From Progne subis subis (Eukaryota; Chordata; Aves; Passeriformes; Hirundinidae): a stretch of 64,000 nucleotides of DNA. The stretch covers positions 5,580,501 to 5,644,500 of the forward strand of contig JAKJHU010000026.1 in the NCBI GenBank assembly GCA_022316685.1, read 5' to 3'. The notes under the pieces were generated by a model. The model was not told the DNA's origin. It searched no databases and worked only from the letters and a program-made list of their open reading frames with translations. The position numbers and the translations under genes are program-made. Positions 48,895-60,869 of the stretch are shown here, one piece after another; the stretch's first letter is position 1, and every line of letters starts with the position of its first letter.

Positions 48895-49400
48895 AAGACT
48901 CCTTCACTAGGAAGAGATTGAGATGGACCACAAGATGGTCTCCCCTCAGTCTCCTCCAGGCTGAACAGACCAAGTGTCTTCAGCTGCTCCTCATAGAGCT
49001 TCCCCTCCAGGCCCTTTACCATCTTTGTTGCTCTCCTTTAGAGGTTTGCCAGGAGCTCAGTGTCTTTTTCTAATTGTGGCACCCAAAACTGCACATTGGA
49101 TTCAAGGTGAGGCTACCCCAGTGCAGAGCAGAGCAGGACAGTCCCCTCCCTTGCCCGGCTGGCCGTGCTGTGCCTGATGCCCCCCAGGACAGGGTTGTCC
49201 CTCCAGGCTGCCAGGGCACTGCTGACTCAAGTGTTCAACTTGCCATTCACCAGGACACCCAGGTCACTTCCTGCAGCACTGTTCTCCAGCTTCTCATTCC
49301 CCAGTCTATCCATGTATCCAGGGTTGCCCTGTCCTGGGGCAGAATCCAGAACTTTGTTAAATTTCAAACAATCAGTGATTGCCCATCTCTCTATTTTGTA
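48895..49400 (-). mobile_element. CR1 LINE 3' fragment, minus strand
   Basis: Minus-strand peptides LGNEKLENSAAG, LGVLVNGKLNTSQQCPGS, the EGQPCPGGHQAQHGQ segment, and an EEQLKTLGLFSLEE end match CR1 ORF2 C-terminal sequence and, closely, the copy at 35830-36766. It lacks the 5' part. The 3' end is close to 48895, without a clear octamer repeat. The 116-codon plus-strand frame here is antisense. Confidence 0.9.
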
Positions 49401-49407
49401 TTAATGA

Positions 49408-49494
49408 TTTTTTTTTTTTTTTAGGGTTTTTTTTTTTTTTTTAGGTTTTTTTTTTTTTTTTTTTTTTAGGTTTTTTTTTTAGTTTTAGTTTTAG
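49408..49494. repeat. T-run array with TAGG spacers
   Basis: T runs of 12 to about 20, separated by AGGG, AGG, AGG and then AGTTTT units. It abuts the CR1 fragment on its truncated 5' side. Confidence 0.93.
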
Positions 49495-50661
49495 ACAGGA
49501 AACATTCCTAACAATCACAAACCTAGTGGGGTTTTTTTTTGGTTGTTTGCCTGTTTTGTTTTGTTTTAAATATTGCAAAGCTCACATCTGGTTGTGCCAA
49601 GATCTAAAGAATTTAAGTTAGAAATATTGTAGAAATATGAAATTCATGTTTGTCCTGCAATTGTAGTATACGTAGATATCATGGTTATCCCCATGTCCAC
49701 TCAGTCAGCAATTCCCTGGCGGAACAAAGAAGCCTCTTGCCAGTTTCTGCTGAGATTATCCCATTGACTAATTTGAGACAAGGGGATTTACTCAGCTGTA
49801 CTACAGAGCATTTCACCATCAAGAGCTAGGAAATAGCTGCAAGAGGTAGAAAATTCAAGGAATCCAGGTAATTATCTCTGTTGTACATTTGGCCAGTTCA
49901 CAGTGACTATCCATGTGCTTCCATGTATTAACATCTGAGATGACAAATCTGGTTGCTTCAGAAAATCTCTGAGGCAGTTCTTATTGCAGAATAGATTTAA
50001 GTTTAGCTACATAAAATCCTTCTAAATAAGCTTTAGAAGTTACTCCTGCAAATACAGAAATGGTCACCTAGGATGGCCTTTTGAACATATTTAAGGTGCT
50101 TTGTACACAGTTTATCAATACCAATAGAACACATATGGTCCCACTGGACCATGGTACACAAAACTGAAGGTAAGAATTCAGCAAAGCTTTGTTTTGGGAA
50201 GGTTTTTGTCATCCAGGTGAAGACCTCACAGCAAAGTTCCTTAAAATAGAAACACCTGCCACCACCCAGACAGGAATTGATCACATATCAGGATCTGGGA
50301 GATCTGATTCACCATATAGGCATGGTCTTGTTTAAAAATCCTAGTAAGCAAGGAGTTTCAAACATCCTCTTATTGACAACCTGTAAATCATGATTCAGTA
50401 AAGTGACAGCAAGAGCAGTTGCTCCCTGAGAAAAAGGGAGGAAGGAGCTGAGGGTGACAGCAAGATGGACAGAAGCAGGTGCCTCATCAGGAAGAGTCCC
50501 ATCCCACAGCACATGGATAAGACAAAAAGGGCACATGGGTGCTAGTAGTCAGGTTCAGACAAATACTCAGATTGCCAGGCAAATCCTTATCAGTGACTTG
50601 TTCACCAATCCAGACATTCTCAATTTAAACAAAACAAATAGTCTCTGATGCTTGTGGAGAG

Positions 50662-50730
50662 GTTTTGTGGTGTTTTTTTTTTGTGTGGGTTTTTTTTGTG
50701 TGTGTGTGTTTTTTTGTTTGTTTTGTTTTG

Positions 50731-50761
<31 letters not shown>
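50662..50761. repeat. (TTTTG)n microsatellite with GT-rich lead
   Basis: T/G-rich sequence followed by about nine perfect TTTTG units. Confidence 0.95.
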
Positions 50762-50763
<2 letters not shown>

Positions 50764-51228
50764 GATAGAATTTCAGAGATCTTCTTAAACTTTAAAGGGA
50801 CTAGAAAATCCATTTTGAAAAAAAATCACCTCCCCAAGCCTAGCATCTCTACATGAAGCATGATCATTGCACTTCAGTTTGCATTATGTTGTAATGGGGA
50901 TTTTTAAAAAATATTACATGTATTATATTTAAATATTGTTTATGTATTATACAATACTTTCCTATTTCAAGATAAGTGGTAGAAAAGATAAAACTATAAT
51001 AGTGCTCTAAAGACATAGTACAGAAAAGGTAGAGTGGTAGAGAGAGAGAGAAAGCTGTTGATATTGTACAATAATGCTTCTCTAAGCTTTTTTAATGTTT
51101 TGGAACTCTGCCATTGGCTATCCAAAATTGGAAAAAACAATGGATTTTACTTTCCAATAACCATTTTGTAATCGAATCCAAGGCTGCTTCTCCTCTAAAT
51201 GGTGAATGTAAAAAATATTTTTGGAATT

Positions 51229-51262
51229 CCTCCCTTCCTTCCTTCCTTCCTTCCTTCCCTCC
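51229..51262. repeat. (TTCC)n microsatellite
   Basis: About seven TTCC units, a pyrimidine tract. Confidence 0.95.
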
Positions 51263-51689
51263 TTATCAGGGCCACCATTTCCCATGTACACGTAACTAAT
51301 ATTTAACATGCTTGTGTATTTAATACAATAATTTATAACTAATTTGCTTGGCATATTTTTTATCACTACCACTGGAAGATTAATAAGGTTGATAAAGGAG
51401 ATTAAATTAAACCAATATACAAATGAAATCACATAAATATTTCTGATTTCAAAAATCTCTGTAGATACTTTTTTGATTTTCCTAGTATTTTATTTTTGCT
51501 GTTTTAGCCATACCTGTAACTACTCAGAAGTCATTACCAAGCACTGCATTTTTCTTGGGTCTGCTCCACACATCTTTTATTGCTGATGAACCTCAGCAGC
51601 TGCTACTGCAAAGAGCAGGCTTGTGTCCTTGGTAAACGTCAGAGTGGTCAATTATAACCACTGATTGCCCAGTTTAGTGCCACAGAATA

Positions 51690-51748
51690 TTAAAAAAAAA
51701 CCAAACAAACAAACAACAACAACAAACAAACAACACACACACACAGAG

Positions 51749-51779
<31 letters not shown>
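51690..51779. repeat. A-rich tract ending in A31
   Basis: AAAC/AAC and CA units followed by 31 A (51749-51779). Confidence 0.95.
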
Positions 51780-51780
<1 letters not shown>

Positions 51781-54700
51781 AAAAAACCCCTCCAGAACTA
51801 CTGATAGTACCTTTAGTAATAAGGTAAATATTGTAATTTTGTTCATAACACATGACACATATCTCCCAAAGAAATCAAGAATATCAACAGATTAAATTTT
51901 GCAATATTTCTTCTTTTAGATGCTCTAGGTTTCTCTCAACATTTTGCCGAGGAAAGACACAACAAGCTTAACTTGAAAGTGACCTTAGACACTTATTACT
52001 ACTAAGAGCCTGAGGATACTCTTTAGATACTGAGGGTTTTTTGAGGTCCAACCCAAAGTACTGCTTATTCCACTGGGACAATTTACTTCAGGTTTAAATT
52101 ACTTTTCAATTTGGGTTTCTCATGTCATTTTTTCTAGTAGTAACTTTATGTGGCATCTTATTTAAACACACATCTGGAAGAAATGTGCTTACAAAATTAA
52201 AAATCACATTGCCCTTTATGCTCTTCCCTTTGTATTTTCTTCCTAATTTCCTTTGCAGTTTTTTAGAAACCAAAATATTGTTGTTAAACAGGCCTGGTTT
52301 TGAGCTCACAGTGCAGGTGGTTAAACACTGCAGGGGCTTTGACTTCGAGTGCTTTTTGAGGATAACCAAAGGTAACACTACTGTGTCAGCATAAGTTAAT
52401 TACCCCATCTCTGTGATACTGGATGTAATGCAAATGGCATGTGTTGGAAAGGAAACAGAACAACCACAAAAGAGTTTGTTCTCAATACCACATTATGCTT
52501 TAGGGTCTTGCCAGATTGTTTGGTATTTACTGAGGAACAGATTATTTTCAGAATATTTGAAGTAGATTTAACACACCCTGAGAACTTGCCATGAGAAGAT
52601 TAATTGTCTGAAGTTAATTTGTTAGTATCAGATCCAAGTGTAAAGATGGGACACACTTTTCTATATAACTCTTGCTAGGATGGCTTAAAGGGAAAAAGAG
52701 TTTATATTTGTTTTATTTAAATAATATTTGAAATATACCTTCAAATTTGACACTCAAGTCAGAAAACTAAACCACAGTTTTAATATTTTCCTCTAATATG
52801 ATTATGCTATTCTAAATACTGATGGGTGCTTTTATCAGACATTGTCAAAAAAAGTATGTTGGTTTAAGTTTCTGTGACAGAAAAAAAAAAAAAAACCAAA
52901 AACCCCCAACACATTATCAAAGGGGAAGAATCAATAAATTACAATTCTTAGACATAATTTATCTGGAAGTTAGTACTATTTTTTTCAATTTAAAAACCAA
53001 GATGACATCAAATAACTTTTCAAAGAAGATATCCACTGATATATAATCACTTCAAAACCTGTTTGGCTTTGTTTGTTTGTTTTTTCCAATTTGTTTTCAT
53101 TCTGTTTTGATGTAACCTGTCACAAAATCGGATGTTGAGTTTTGTCTTTGCCAGCATGTGCAAAATCACATTTTAGGAGTACACTGAGAATTCCATAGCA
53201 ATTTTAGTCTGTTCTATCAGGTACCGTCTTCCTAATTTGGGCCTTTTACAGAATTTCCACCTTAGTAAGATTTCGAATCTTGTAAAAATTGATTAGAAGA
53301 TATATCCACATTTTCAACTATTACTAATCCCTTAGGATTCTTCACATTTTCTCATTTTATTGTTCCATAAGTGTTTGAATTTTACTCAAAGTCTCACTTC
53401 CAAGTTTTTATTGACATTTGGGACAAAGAGTGATGGTAGAAAAAAAAGCGATGCTACATACAGTCTTAAACCTTTTAAATAATCCTTCTTCTGTGCCCCT
53501 GTTCACTAGGAATTATGTCTTGGTGCTGTAGCATGAAAACTGCACAGCCTATATGACATAGAAGGCTGCAGGTTGTGCAAAGTTTGTGCTCTGAGTACGG
53601 TACTCCAGAAGCTCAAGAGAGATCAGGACAGCAAAAGAGTTGTCTCAATAGTGAGATATATATAGTGCTGGGTTACTTGATGTTGGGAACATTGTACAAC
53701 ACCACTGCCTTCAATGGAAATTAGGAAAACAAGTGAAGAATAAAAAATGTAAAACAATTAAAATACTAATGATTCCTAAAGAAGTAAGTATGCTTCTTAA
53801 TCTGTAAATTTTGAACATTTATTGAAAAAAAGGTAATTTTCAAGTTTGGAAAGATTGGAAAATAAACCTATGTTATCCATGTGTTGACATGAGCTTTTGA
53901 GTACTTGCAGCCCTTAAACAAGGCAGAATAATAGCATGAAGTTTCACTTCTGCCAGCTATTCCCACTGTATACACAATACTGTATATAAAGCAAAGTTCT
54001 GCTGATATATATCTAGTGCTAAAAAAGAAATCTCAGAAGTATTTCTGTGTTTTCTTTTTAAAATTTATGACCTAAATAAATACTTGCATTTGATTCTTGT
54101 CATCTACTTATCTACTATCATCACTTCATAACTGGTCTATTTGGAATGCTTCCTAATTTATTTGGATGATCTTGAGTAAACAATGGAATAATTTAAATGA
54201 TCTGAAAACAATATGAGTATTACAATCAGCTGTATAATTGACAGTAACCATCATGGTCTATATGAGAATAAGTATTTCCATGTACCATCAACATTTTGGA
54301 ATTATAAATGTAAGCATATTTTTATTCTACAGGATACCTTATAGTGAATAAATTGCACAAATTCGTTCATAAATTATAATAAAATCAGAAAGTACTGCTT
54401 GCTAATGGTGACAAATCCAGGAGGCATAAGTACTGACCATATGAGCTAAAAAATGTATCGGTCTATTAACCAAAAGTGAAGCTGGCTGCACACATGTGAT
54501 CTGCAATAAACATATTGCTCTGGAGCAATAGCCAGACAGAGATATTTAGACTGATTTACATACCAAAGAAACAGAATATGCAGTTGGGTTTTAATGCAGT
54601 TTCTGAAGAATCCTTTAACATCATGTTTTAAAATTTAGTAGCAAAACAGAATAGCATTCCAGAATACAAAGAATTGTAAGGCAAAATAAAACAACTGTGT

Positions 54701-55001
54701 GCAATATACTTTGTCAATAATGGAAATTAATTTGAATAGTATGCACGTTTAAAAACTCTGCAGGTTCTTTTGTTACAAATTAGATATTACAGTAGAAACT
54801 TTATACATTATTATTTTATTTTTTATAATATTCAGTCAAGTGGTTCTGACAGCAATGTCTACAACATATTTCTACTTTAGGGCAGGTTAAAGTTTTACTT
54901 ATAGTGCAGAAGAATCAGAGGTCTGAATTATATTCTTGAGATTTCATTGAAAGGAATAAGAAGTAGTATTTCCTTTTCATATAAACTGGCAACATTTATC
55001 T

Positions 55002-55438
55002 TGATGCCTTAGGAAGGCTGACCTGAAACAGAGGCTGGACAGAGCTAGAAAATAAAATATTTATTGAAAGGCCTCCAGGATCCACCTTGGGGCAAGACAG
55101 GAGCCTAACCAAGGTTGCACCCAGGGTGGTCACAAAAGAAAGATGGCTCACCGGTCACAAGATCTTACATTTTTATGTTTTGGTCCATTTGCATATTGGG
55201 GTTTAATAGTCCAAATAAAGCTTCAGGTTGTGAGGTCCCATCCTTCTTGTTCTTCCCTTCAGTTCACTACTTTTTGTGCTTTTGGACTGAAAGTTGTCCT
55301 TGGACCTCAGCAGGAAAAGGATTTGTTTTGTCTACCTACTCTGTGAAGAGAGCTTACTGGCACTTAATATGAGGCTCAGAACTACATCCCTAAGCAGCAT
55401 AGAATCTGAAAATAAGAAAGCCAAAGCTTAAGGCATCA
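55002..55438 (-). mobile_element. Solo LTR with perfect 10-bp inverted ends, minus strand
   Basis: A 437-bp element with TGATGCCTTA at the left and TAAGGCATCA at the right, exact inverted complements with TG...CA ends. The 4-bp duplication ATCT flanks it (54998-55001 and 55439-55442). AATAAA occurs on the minus strand at the complement of about 55069-55074 (TTTATTGAAAGGCC), placing the polyadenylation site near the left end as expected for a minus-strand LTR. The 4-bp duplication suggests a gammaretrovirus-like (ERV1) origin. Related sequence lies at 26591-27452. A DNA transposon is the alternative reading of inverted ends plus a 4-bp duplication, but the polyadenylation signal and TG...CA ends favour an LTR. 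Confidence 0.82.
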
Positions 55439-55442
55439 ATCT

Positions 55443-57042
55443 TAAAATCCAAGCTAAAAAGCAAGAACTTGTTAAAAAAAGCTAGGAAATTAATAAAGAA
55501 AAATTTGAAGGCAATCACACTAAATTAAAGCAGAACACTCTATGCAAAGAGTAGGCTAATAATCACCCTTTGTGTTTTAGCAGAACAAATCTGAAATAAA
55601 GATATTAAGAAATATGTTCTAATTAAAAGTTGTCTTGACTGGGAAACATTTTTTCACCTCTATATATGTTCAAAGTAGCTGCATAGACAAGATGGATGAT
55701 GAATGTATTTTGCATGTAAATGTATTATCCAATTCAAAATCAATGAATGTGGGATGTAGGGATTAAAAGGTAGTAATTAAAACAAAATTTAAGTTCTAGT
55801 ATCAGCAAGCCCTTTCTTATTTCATTATTTAAGGTGTATATGATCAGCATAATTTACACTCCTTTAATTTCAAGTGCAAGTAACTCTTCTTTTTCCAATA
55901 TGAAATAGTTTGTCATGACAGAAATGCTTGAGCTGGCTATCAAAATCTCTGAAATGTGGGATCATGAAAAATTTTCCATTTCATAACAAAACCAAAGAAG
56001 AATATTGCAGCTTTACTCTGATTATCTGATTAATTCTATGCTAAGCAGATACAGCCAATGCTATGTTAAGCTTTCCTTATTGCATCAAAAAGTACCCCTA
56101 ACTATTACTGACCTCACACTGGAAAGTTTTCCTTTCTGGGTGTTTGGGGTTTTTTTGTTTGTTTGTTTGTTTGTTTGTTTGGGGGGGGGGCGTTTGTGGG
56201 GGTTTTTTGGGTTTGTTTTTTTCTGGGTTTTTTGGGGTTTTTTTGGTCATGTGATTCACCAGTTTCAGGGCTTGACAGGACATAGTCTTGTCATTAAATA
56301 TAATTTAATATGAAACACATTTTTTGCTTTTTGTGTTAAAGCATGATTATTCAATGCAAAGCTGTATAAAGTCCATACTAACAAGCTGAAGTCTACAAAG
56401 AATTAAATTTAAATTGTAATCTCCTTAATTCAGAACTGGATATATTTGTTAATCTTTTAAGCTCTTTGTTAGAGTCAGCATCAGTGTTTATTTCTAAAAG
56501 AAACCTCCTGAGAAGCGTTTTGTATTCAATAACCCGCTTATCTAAAATGCAGTTACTGCCAAGTTCTGAGACTTGTATTTAACTTTTCTTAAACTGGCTT
56601 CCTCAGTGTGTCTGCCACTTAGTCTTAGCTAGTCTCTTCTGTCACTCCCAAATATTTCAGAATCATGTACTTATTTTTTCTAAGTTTGATAGAGATGATT
56701 GCCTGAAAAAGTCAGGTTTGTACTAGCTTCATGCAAAAATGAAGCTGATCACAGGTATGATAATCATACTAGGTTGCTAAGTGTAGGGAAGGTTGGGAAT
56801 TTTTTTTTCCTAATTGTATAAAAAAGCCTATATATTCCTTTATATTAATAACTTTAACACTGAGACCTGTCTTCTTAAAAATATACTTGTCTGAATTAGA
56901 AACAATGATCAGAAAATAAAGTAATTTTGAAGTATTCAAAACACAAACATGTAATGGGTACAGTGACCATTTGCTAATTTATTACAAAATTTGCAGGAAA
57001 AAAATCCAACAAAAAGTATCCACAGTACTGCACTTCTGTTCA
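55443..57042. other. Gene-free AT-rich stretch
   Basis: No gene recognised. The G/T-rich tract is listed separately. The 102-codon frame at 56005-56313 runs across that tract. Confidence 0.5.
56150..56245 (+). repeat. (TTTG)n and G-run tract, possible G-quadruplex
   Basis: TTTG units, then a G run of about ten, CGTTTGT, G5, then GGG and GGGG runs separated by T-rich loops. Quadruplex potential is weaker than at 33809 because the loops are longer. Confidence 0.88.
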
Positions 57043-57500
57043 TGTATGTCTTGGTTTTGACTTTGTCTGCCAGGGAAAGCTAGAGCCTCCCTTGAACTGG
57101 AGAATGTTGGAAGCAGTCCAAATAAGTCCTCCTGGAGTATCAGATGTGGTTCTGTTGAGTAGAGATGATCCTGTAGAAAGTCCAGTGGTGAGGAGATGTG
57201 TTTGGTCTCCCTCTGGGAATCCAGTGGAAGAACTGGATACCTTGTGTCCTTCAGTCCCAGTTTTTATCTAGCTGGGAACAGCTGGCTCCTCCCCCACTGG
57301 GTGGAGCATCTCACAATGGGATGATGGAATGTGTCATGTCATTGGTGGGCCCTAATGGCCCCTTATCAGAAGATGTCCCCCTGGAGGATGGAGGGGTGGT
57401 GAAAGAGATAAGAAACACTGCCCCACCTGGGTTTAATGGCTGGGCCATTATCAGAAGGCATCCTCCTCCCTTCCCCCCCTGGAGTAAGTAGGATAACACA
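57043..57500 (-). mobile_element. LTR, minus strand, same family as 62.65 kb
   Basis: On the minus strand it carries GGGGCAGTGTTT, then CCACTTATCAGAAG-type sequence, then TTGTGAGATGCTCCACCCAG, GGGGGAGGAGCCAG, a TATA-like AGATAAAAAC, and CCACTGGATTCCCAGAGG. The same landmarks occur in the same order in the plus-strand LTR at 62650-63193. The left end TGTATGTCTTGG or TGTCTTGG and a right end near AACACA (57500) give TG...CA, but I found no target duplication, so both ends may be off by several bases. The 70- to 97-codon frames are not genes. Confidence 0.7.
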
Positions 57501-58794
57501 CCTCCCAAAGAAACAGCTTTCAACAGGTGAAATACACATTTTTAGGTTACGTAATCCAAGACAATATACAACTGCAAATATGAAAAAGACTTGACCTTCC
57601 AAAATCTTTACTCAGATAAGAAATAGGTGTCTCTTAACACTGCGACCTGTATTATTATTTTCTCCCATATCTAGGGTTCAGATGTCAGTATGCAAAATTG
57701 TCTAGTCATATATGTGTTACACTGATGTGTAATGCTGATCAGCATTAACTTGTTTTGCAGTTCTAGCAATCTGGCTGTAACCTAATAGTGTAATTTTGCT
57801 GCTGAGGAAAGATGGAGTCAAAGCCCTGATCCTGGAGGGACTGTGTCTGGAAGGAAGGAAGATGAATGGGATGCCTTCCAATATGTGTTGTGGAAGTATA
57901 AACTGAGCAAGATGTGAAGCATGTTATCCCCAATGCTAGCCATGGACAGGTGGCCTGGGCAGTTGGCCACATTTGTCTGACCCATTTATCTTTTGTGTGA
58001 TTAGTGAAATTAATGGCACTATAACATCTTTCAAAACACTTGGGAGCCTAGGCAGCAAGAACTTGCCCTAGATATGCAGGAGACCAAATACTCTATGCCT
58101 GTTCTTTCATCTTTCCTTTTTCCTTCTCTACCTGAGACTGATCAGAAACTGCTCAGTAGTCCTGCAAAATGCAAAATGCATAGTTAAACATAGCAATGAC
58201 ATTTTCCTTCTCCCATGTTCTCTGTATGACTATATCTCAGTAACTCTAAGCATTTCTTCAGAGGTAAAAATAATTTTTATATATGTCAAAGATTTTTATA
58301 TATTTTTTGTCCAGTTGGTAGCTCTGGTTTTGATGGATTTCTGTTAAAACATGGATTGTAATTTCACTTAGTCCTGAATAGTAAGTTCTATTAATTTAAT
58401 TTACTGCCAGAGGAGGGTAATAGTGCTTTCTTTAACCTGCAGGACCTATGCAATTTATTGCTTTAAACAACTGAACAGAAATCAATGAAAATATATGGTT
58501 TTGCTTCTCTTCCCTCCAACTAATTTGAATGTCACAGCATATCTTCCTCATAGCGATACACTCGCACAGATTTTCCTTTAATTCAGAAAAGACATGCTTT
58601 GACATGCTGAGGGCAAGCTTTAGATGTCTAAGAACATTTGTGCAGCAAGATACCCTTTGTTTGATGGATTTTTTATTAGCTCTATGTACATTGTTCAGCA
58701 AGACACAATGCAATGACAAATCATTGCACTTAAAGGAAAAATAAAATCTGAAGCCAATTACAGAATATCACTCTGACTCTGTTTTCTGATAAGT
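57501..58794. other. Nothing recognised
   Basis: AT-rich DNA without a supported gene. The 95-codon frame at 58432-58719 (-) shows no domain. Confidence 0.5.
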
Positions 58795-60190
58795 GGTAGA
58801 AAGGAAGATTCTGGGAAAAACAAACCTGTTAGCCTCAATGACAGCATGGAGCGGATCCTCTTGGATGCTGTGCCAAGACACATAGATTACAGGGAGGTGA
58901 TTAGAGACAGCCAGCATGGCTTCACAAAGGGCAAATCACATTTCACTAATGTAATGGCGTTTACTAACACTAATGATGGACTGACTCTGCATTGGTGACT
59001 AAGAGAAGAACAACGAATGTCACCTATTGACTTCTATAAAGCCTTTGACATGGGCCCCAACAACAGCCTTGTGAGTAAGTTGGCAAGATACAGGTTTGAT
59101 AGATGAACTGTTAGATGCATAAGGAATTGGCTGGATGGCCATATCCAAAGAGTTGCAGTCAATGGCTCAATGGAGCTCAATTAACAAGCAGAGTTCCTCA
59201 GGGTCCATATTAGGTACAATACTATCCAATATCTTTATTAGTATCATAGACAGTGAGATAGAGTGCAACATCAGCAAGTTTGGAGGTGACACCAAGCTGA
59301 GTGGCACATATGATTTTCTTGAAGGAAGGAGTGCCATCCAGAGGGAACTTAGACTTGAGGAATGAACTCATGTGAACCTCATGAAAATTTGACAAGTCCT
59401 AGAGCAAAGTCTGGCAGCCAGGACAGGAAAATACCTGTTATCAGTTGAGGCTGAGGGATGAAGAGATTGAGAACAGGCCTGTAAAGAATGACTTCAGGTA
59501 GCTGGCGTTGGAAAAATTGGACGTGAACTGGCGACGAGTAGTTACATCTCAGAAAGCCAAATGTATCCTGGGCTGCAACAAAAGCAGTGTAGCAGCAGTG
59601 TGAGGAAGCTGGATTTTGCCCTTCTGGTCTGTTCTGCTGAGACTTGACCTGGAGTGCTGTGTTCCACTCCAGGATCTCCAAGATAAGAAAGATGTCGTTC
59701 TATTGGAGCAAGTAGGGCCACACCAATGATAAGAGGGATAGAACCCTCCCCTATGAATGCAGGCTGAGAGAATTTGAGTTGTTCAGTTTGAAGAAGAGAA
59801 GGCTCTTGAGAGACCATATAGATGCCTTCCAATACCTAAGGGGGGGAGGGTGAGAGCGGGAAAGGAGGGGCACAGAAAAAATAAGGGAGTGTCTTTTTAC
59901 AAGGACTTGTACCAATAAGACAAGGGATAATAATAATAAATTTATACTGAAAAATGATGGAGTTAGATTAGATAGAGGAAAGAAATTTTTTTACAATGAG
60001 AATGATGACACAATGGAAGAGGATGCTCAGAGAAGTTACGGATGCCCAAGTCCTTGATAGTGTAAGGACAGTTTAGACAGGGCTTTGAGCAACCTGGTCT
60101 AGTGGAAGGTGTCACTGCCAATGGGAGGAGGTTTGGAACTACATGAACTTTGACGGTTCTTTCCAAGCCAAACTATCCTGTGATTCTACA
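58795..60190 (+). mobile_element. CR1 LINE fragment, plus strand
   Basis: Begins EDSGKNKPVSL in the N-terminal reverse transcriptase, then MERILLDAVPRH, SQHGFTKGKS, a degraded YKAFDMG (for 'FSKAFDMV'), NWLDGHIQRVAVNGS, KFGGDTKLSG (FADD box changed to FGGD), then the C-terminal region (ALRETRGMKTL-like, frameshifted) and a 3' end TTTCCAAGCCAAACTATCCTG then TGATTCTACAG. The catalytic box is mutated and the frame is broken several times, so the copy is inactive. It covers about 1.4 kb, from the RT N-terminus to the 3' end. Confidence 0.92.
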
Positions 60191-60826
60191 GTTTTAGATC
60201 TAAGTGTGTAGAGGCTATGGGTTGTGAACAATTGAAAGGACAGTTTCCTTGAAACAGGACAAATAGCGCCTGGCACAGTTTGAAGAGGTATTTGAGCCCA
60301 AGCTATGGCAGCAGTGTTGTATTGCTTGGTATACTTAAAGGCTATCTCCAGTTATGGTATTACAAAAAGTTTTTCTTAGGGTGTCCACTCAGTGGAGACA
60401 CTGGCTCTCTACTAGATCCAGTGAAGTGTATCTTTTATTAATAAGCTCTATCAGGTAAAAGTTATCATGTGTATGAATTGCATGTACTGTAAAAAACAAG
60501 CAAAACAATGAACTTGCTGCTGAGTCAATAATGTCAGAGCAAACAGCAGCTATTGACTTAACAGGGTTATTACACTGCCAAAAATTGATAGCTTAACTAC
60601 AGTGCAGAAATATGAAGCAGATGCTACTGAATAAAAAACTGTAAAATTTAATTACTCAAATGCAGACACAGAAGAAAAGTGTAGTCTGATATGATATGTA
60701 GATTAGTTTTAAATATATTGACATTTAAAACTAGGTTTTAGTAGAAACTGCTAATACTTAGATATAATTTGTCATACTTTTTATCATGCTATGGAGCAAG
60801 CTGTATGTTGTTAGATAATAATACGG

Positions 60827-60869
<43 letters not shown>

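Larger units (their letters stand above)
49495..55001. other. Gene-free AT-rich stretch
   Basis: No gene or transposon recognised over 5.5 kb. Simple repeats: (TTTTG)n at 50662-50761, (TTCC)n at 51229-51262, A31 at 51749-51779 preceded by AAAC/CA units, and an A run at about 52881-52897. Short open frames show no domain. Confidence 0.5.
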
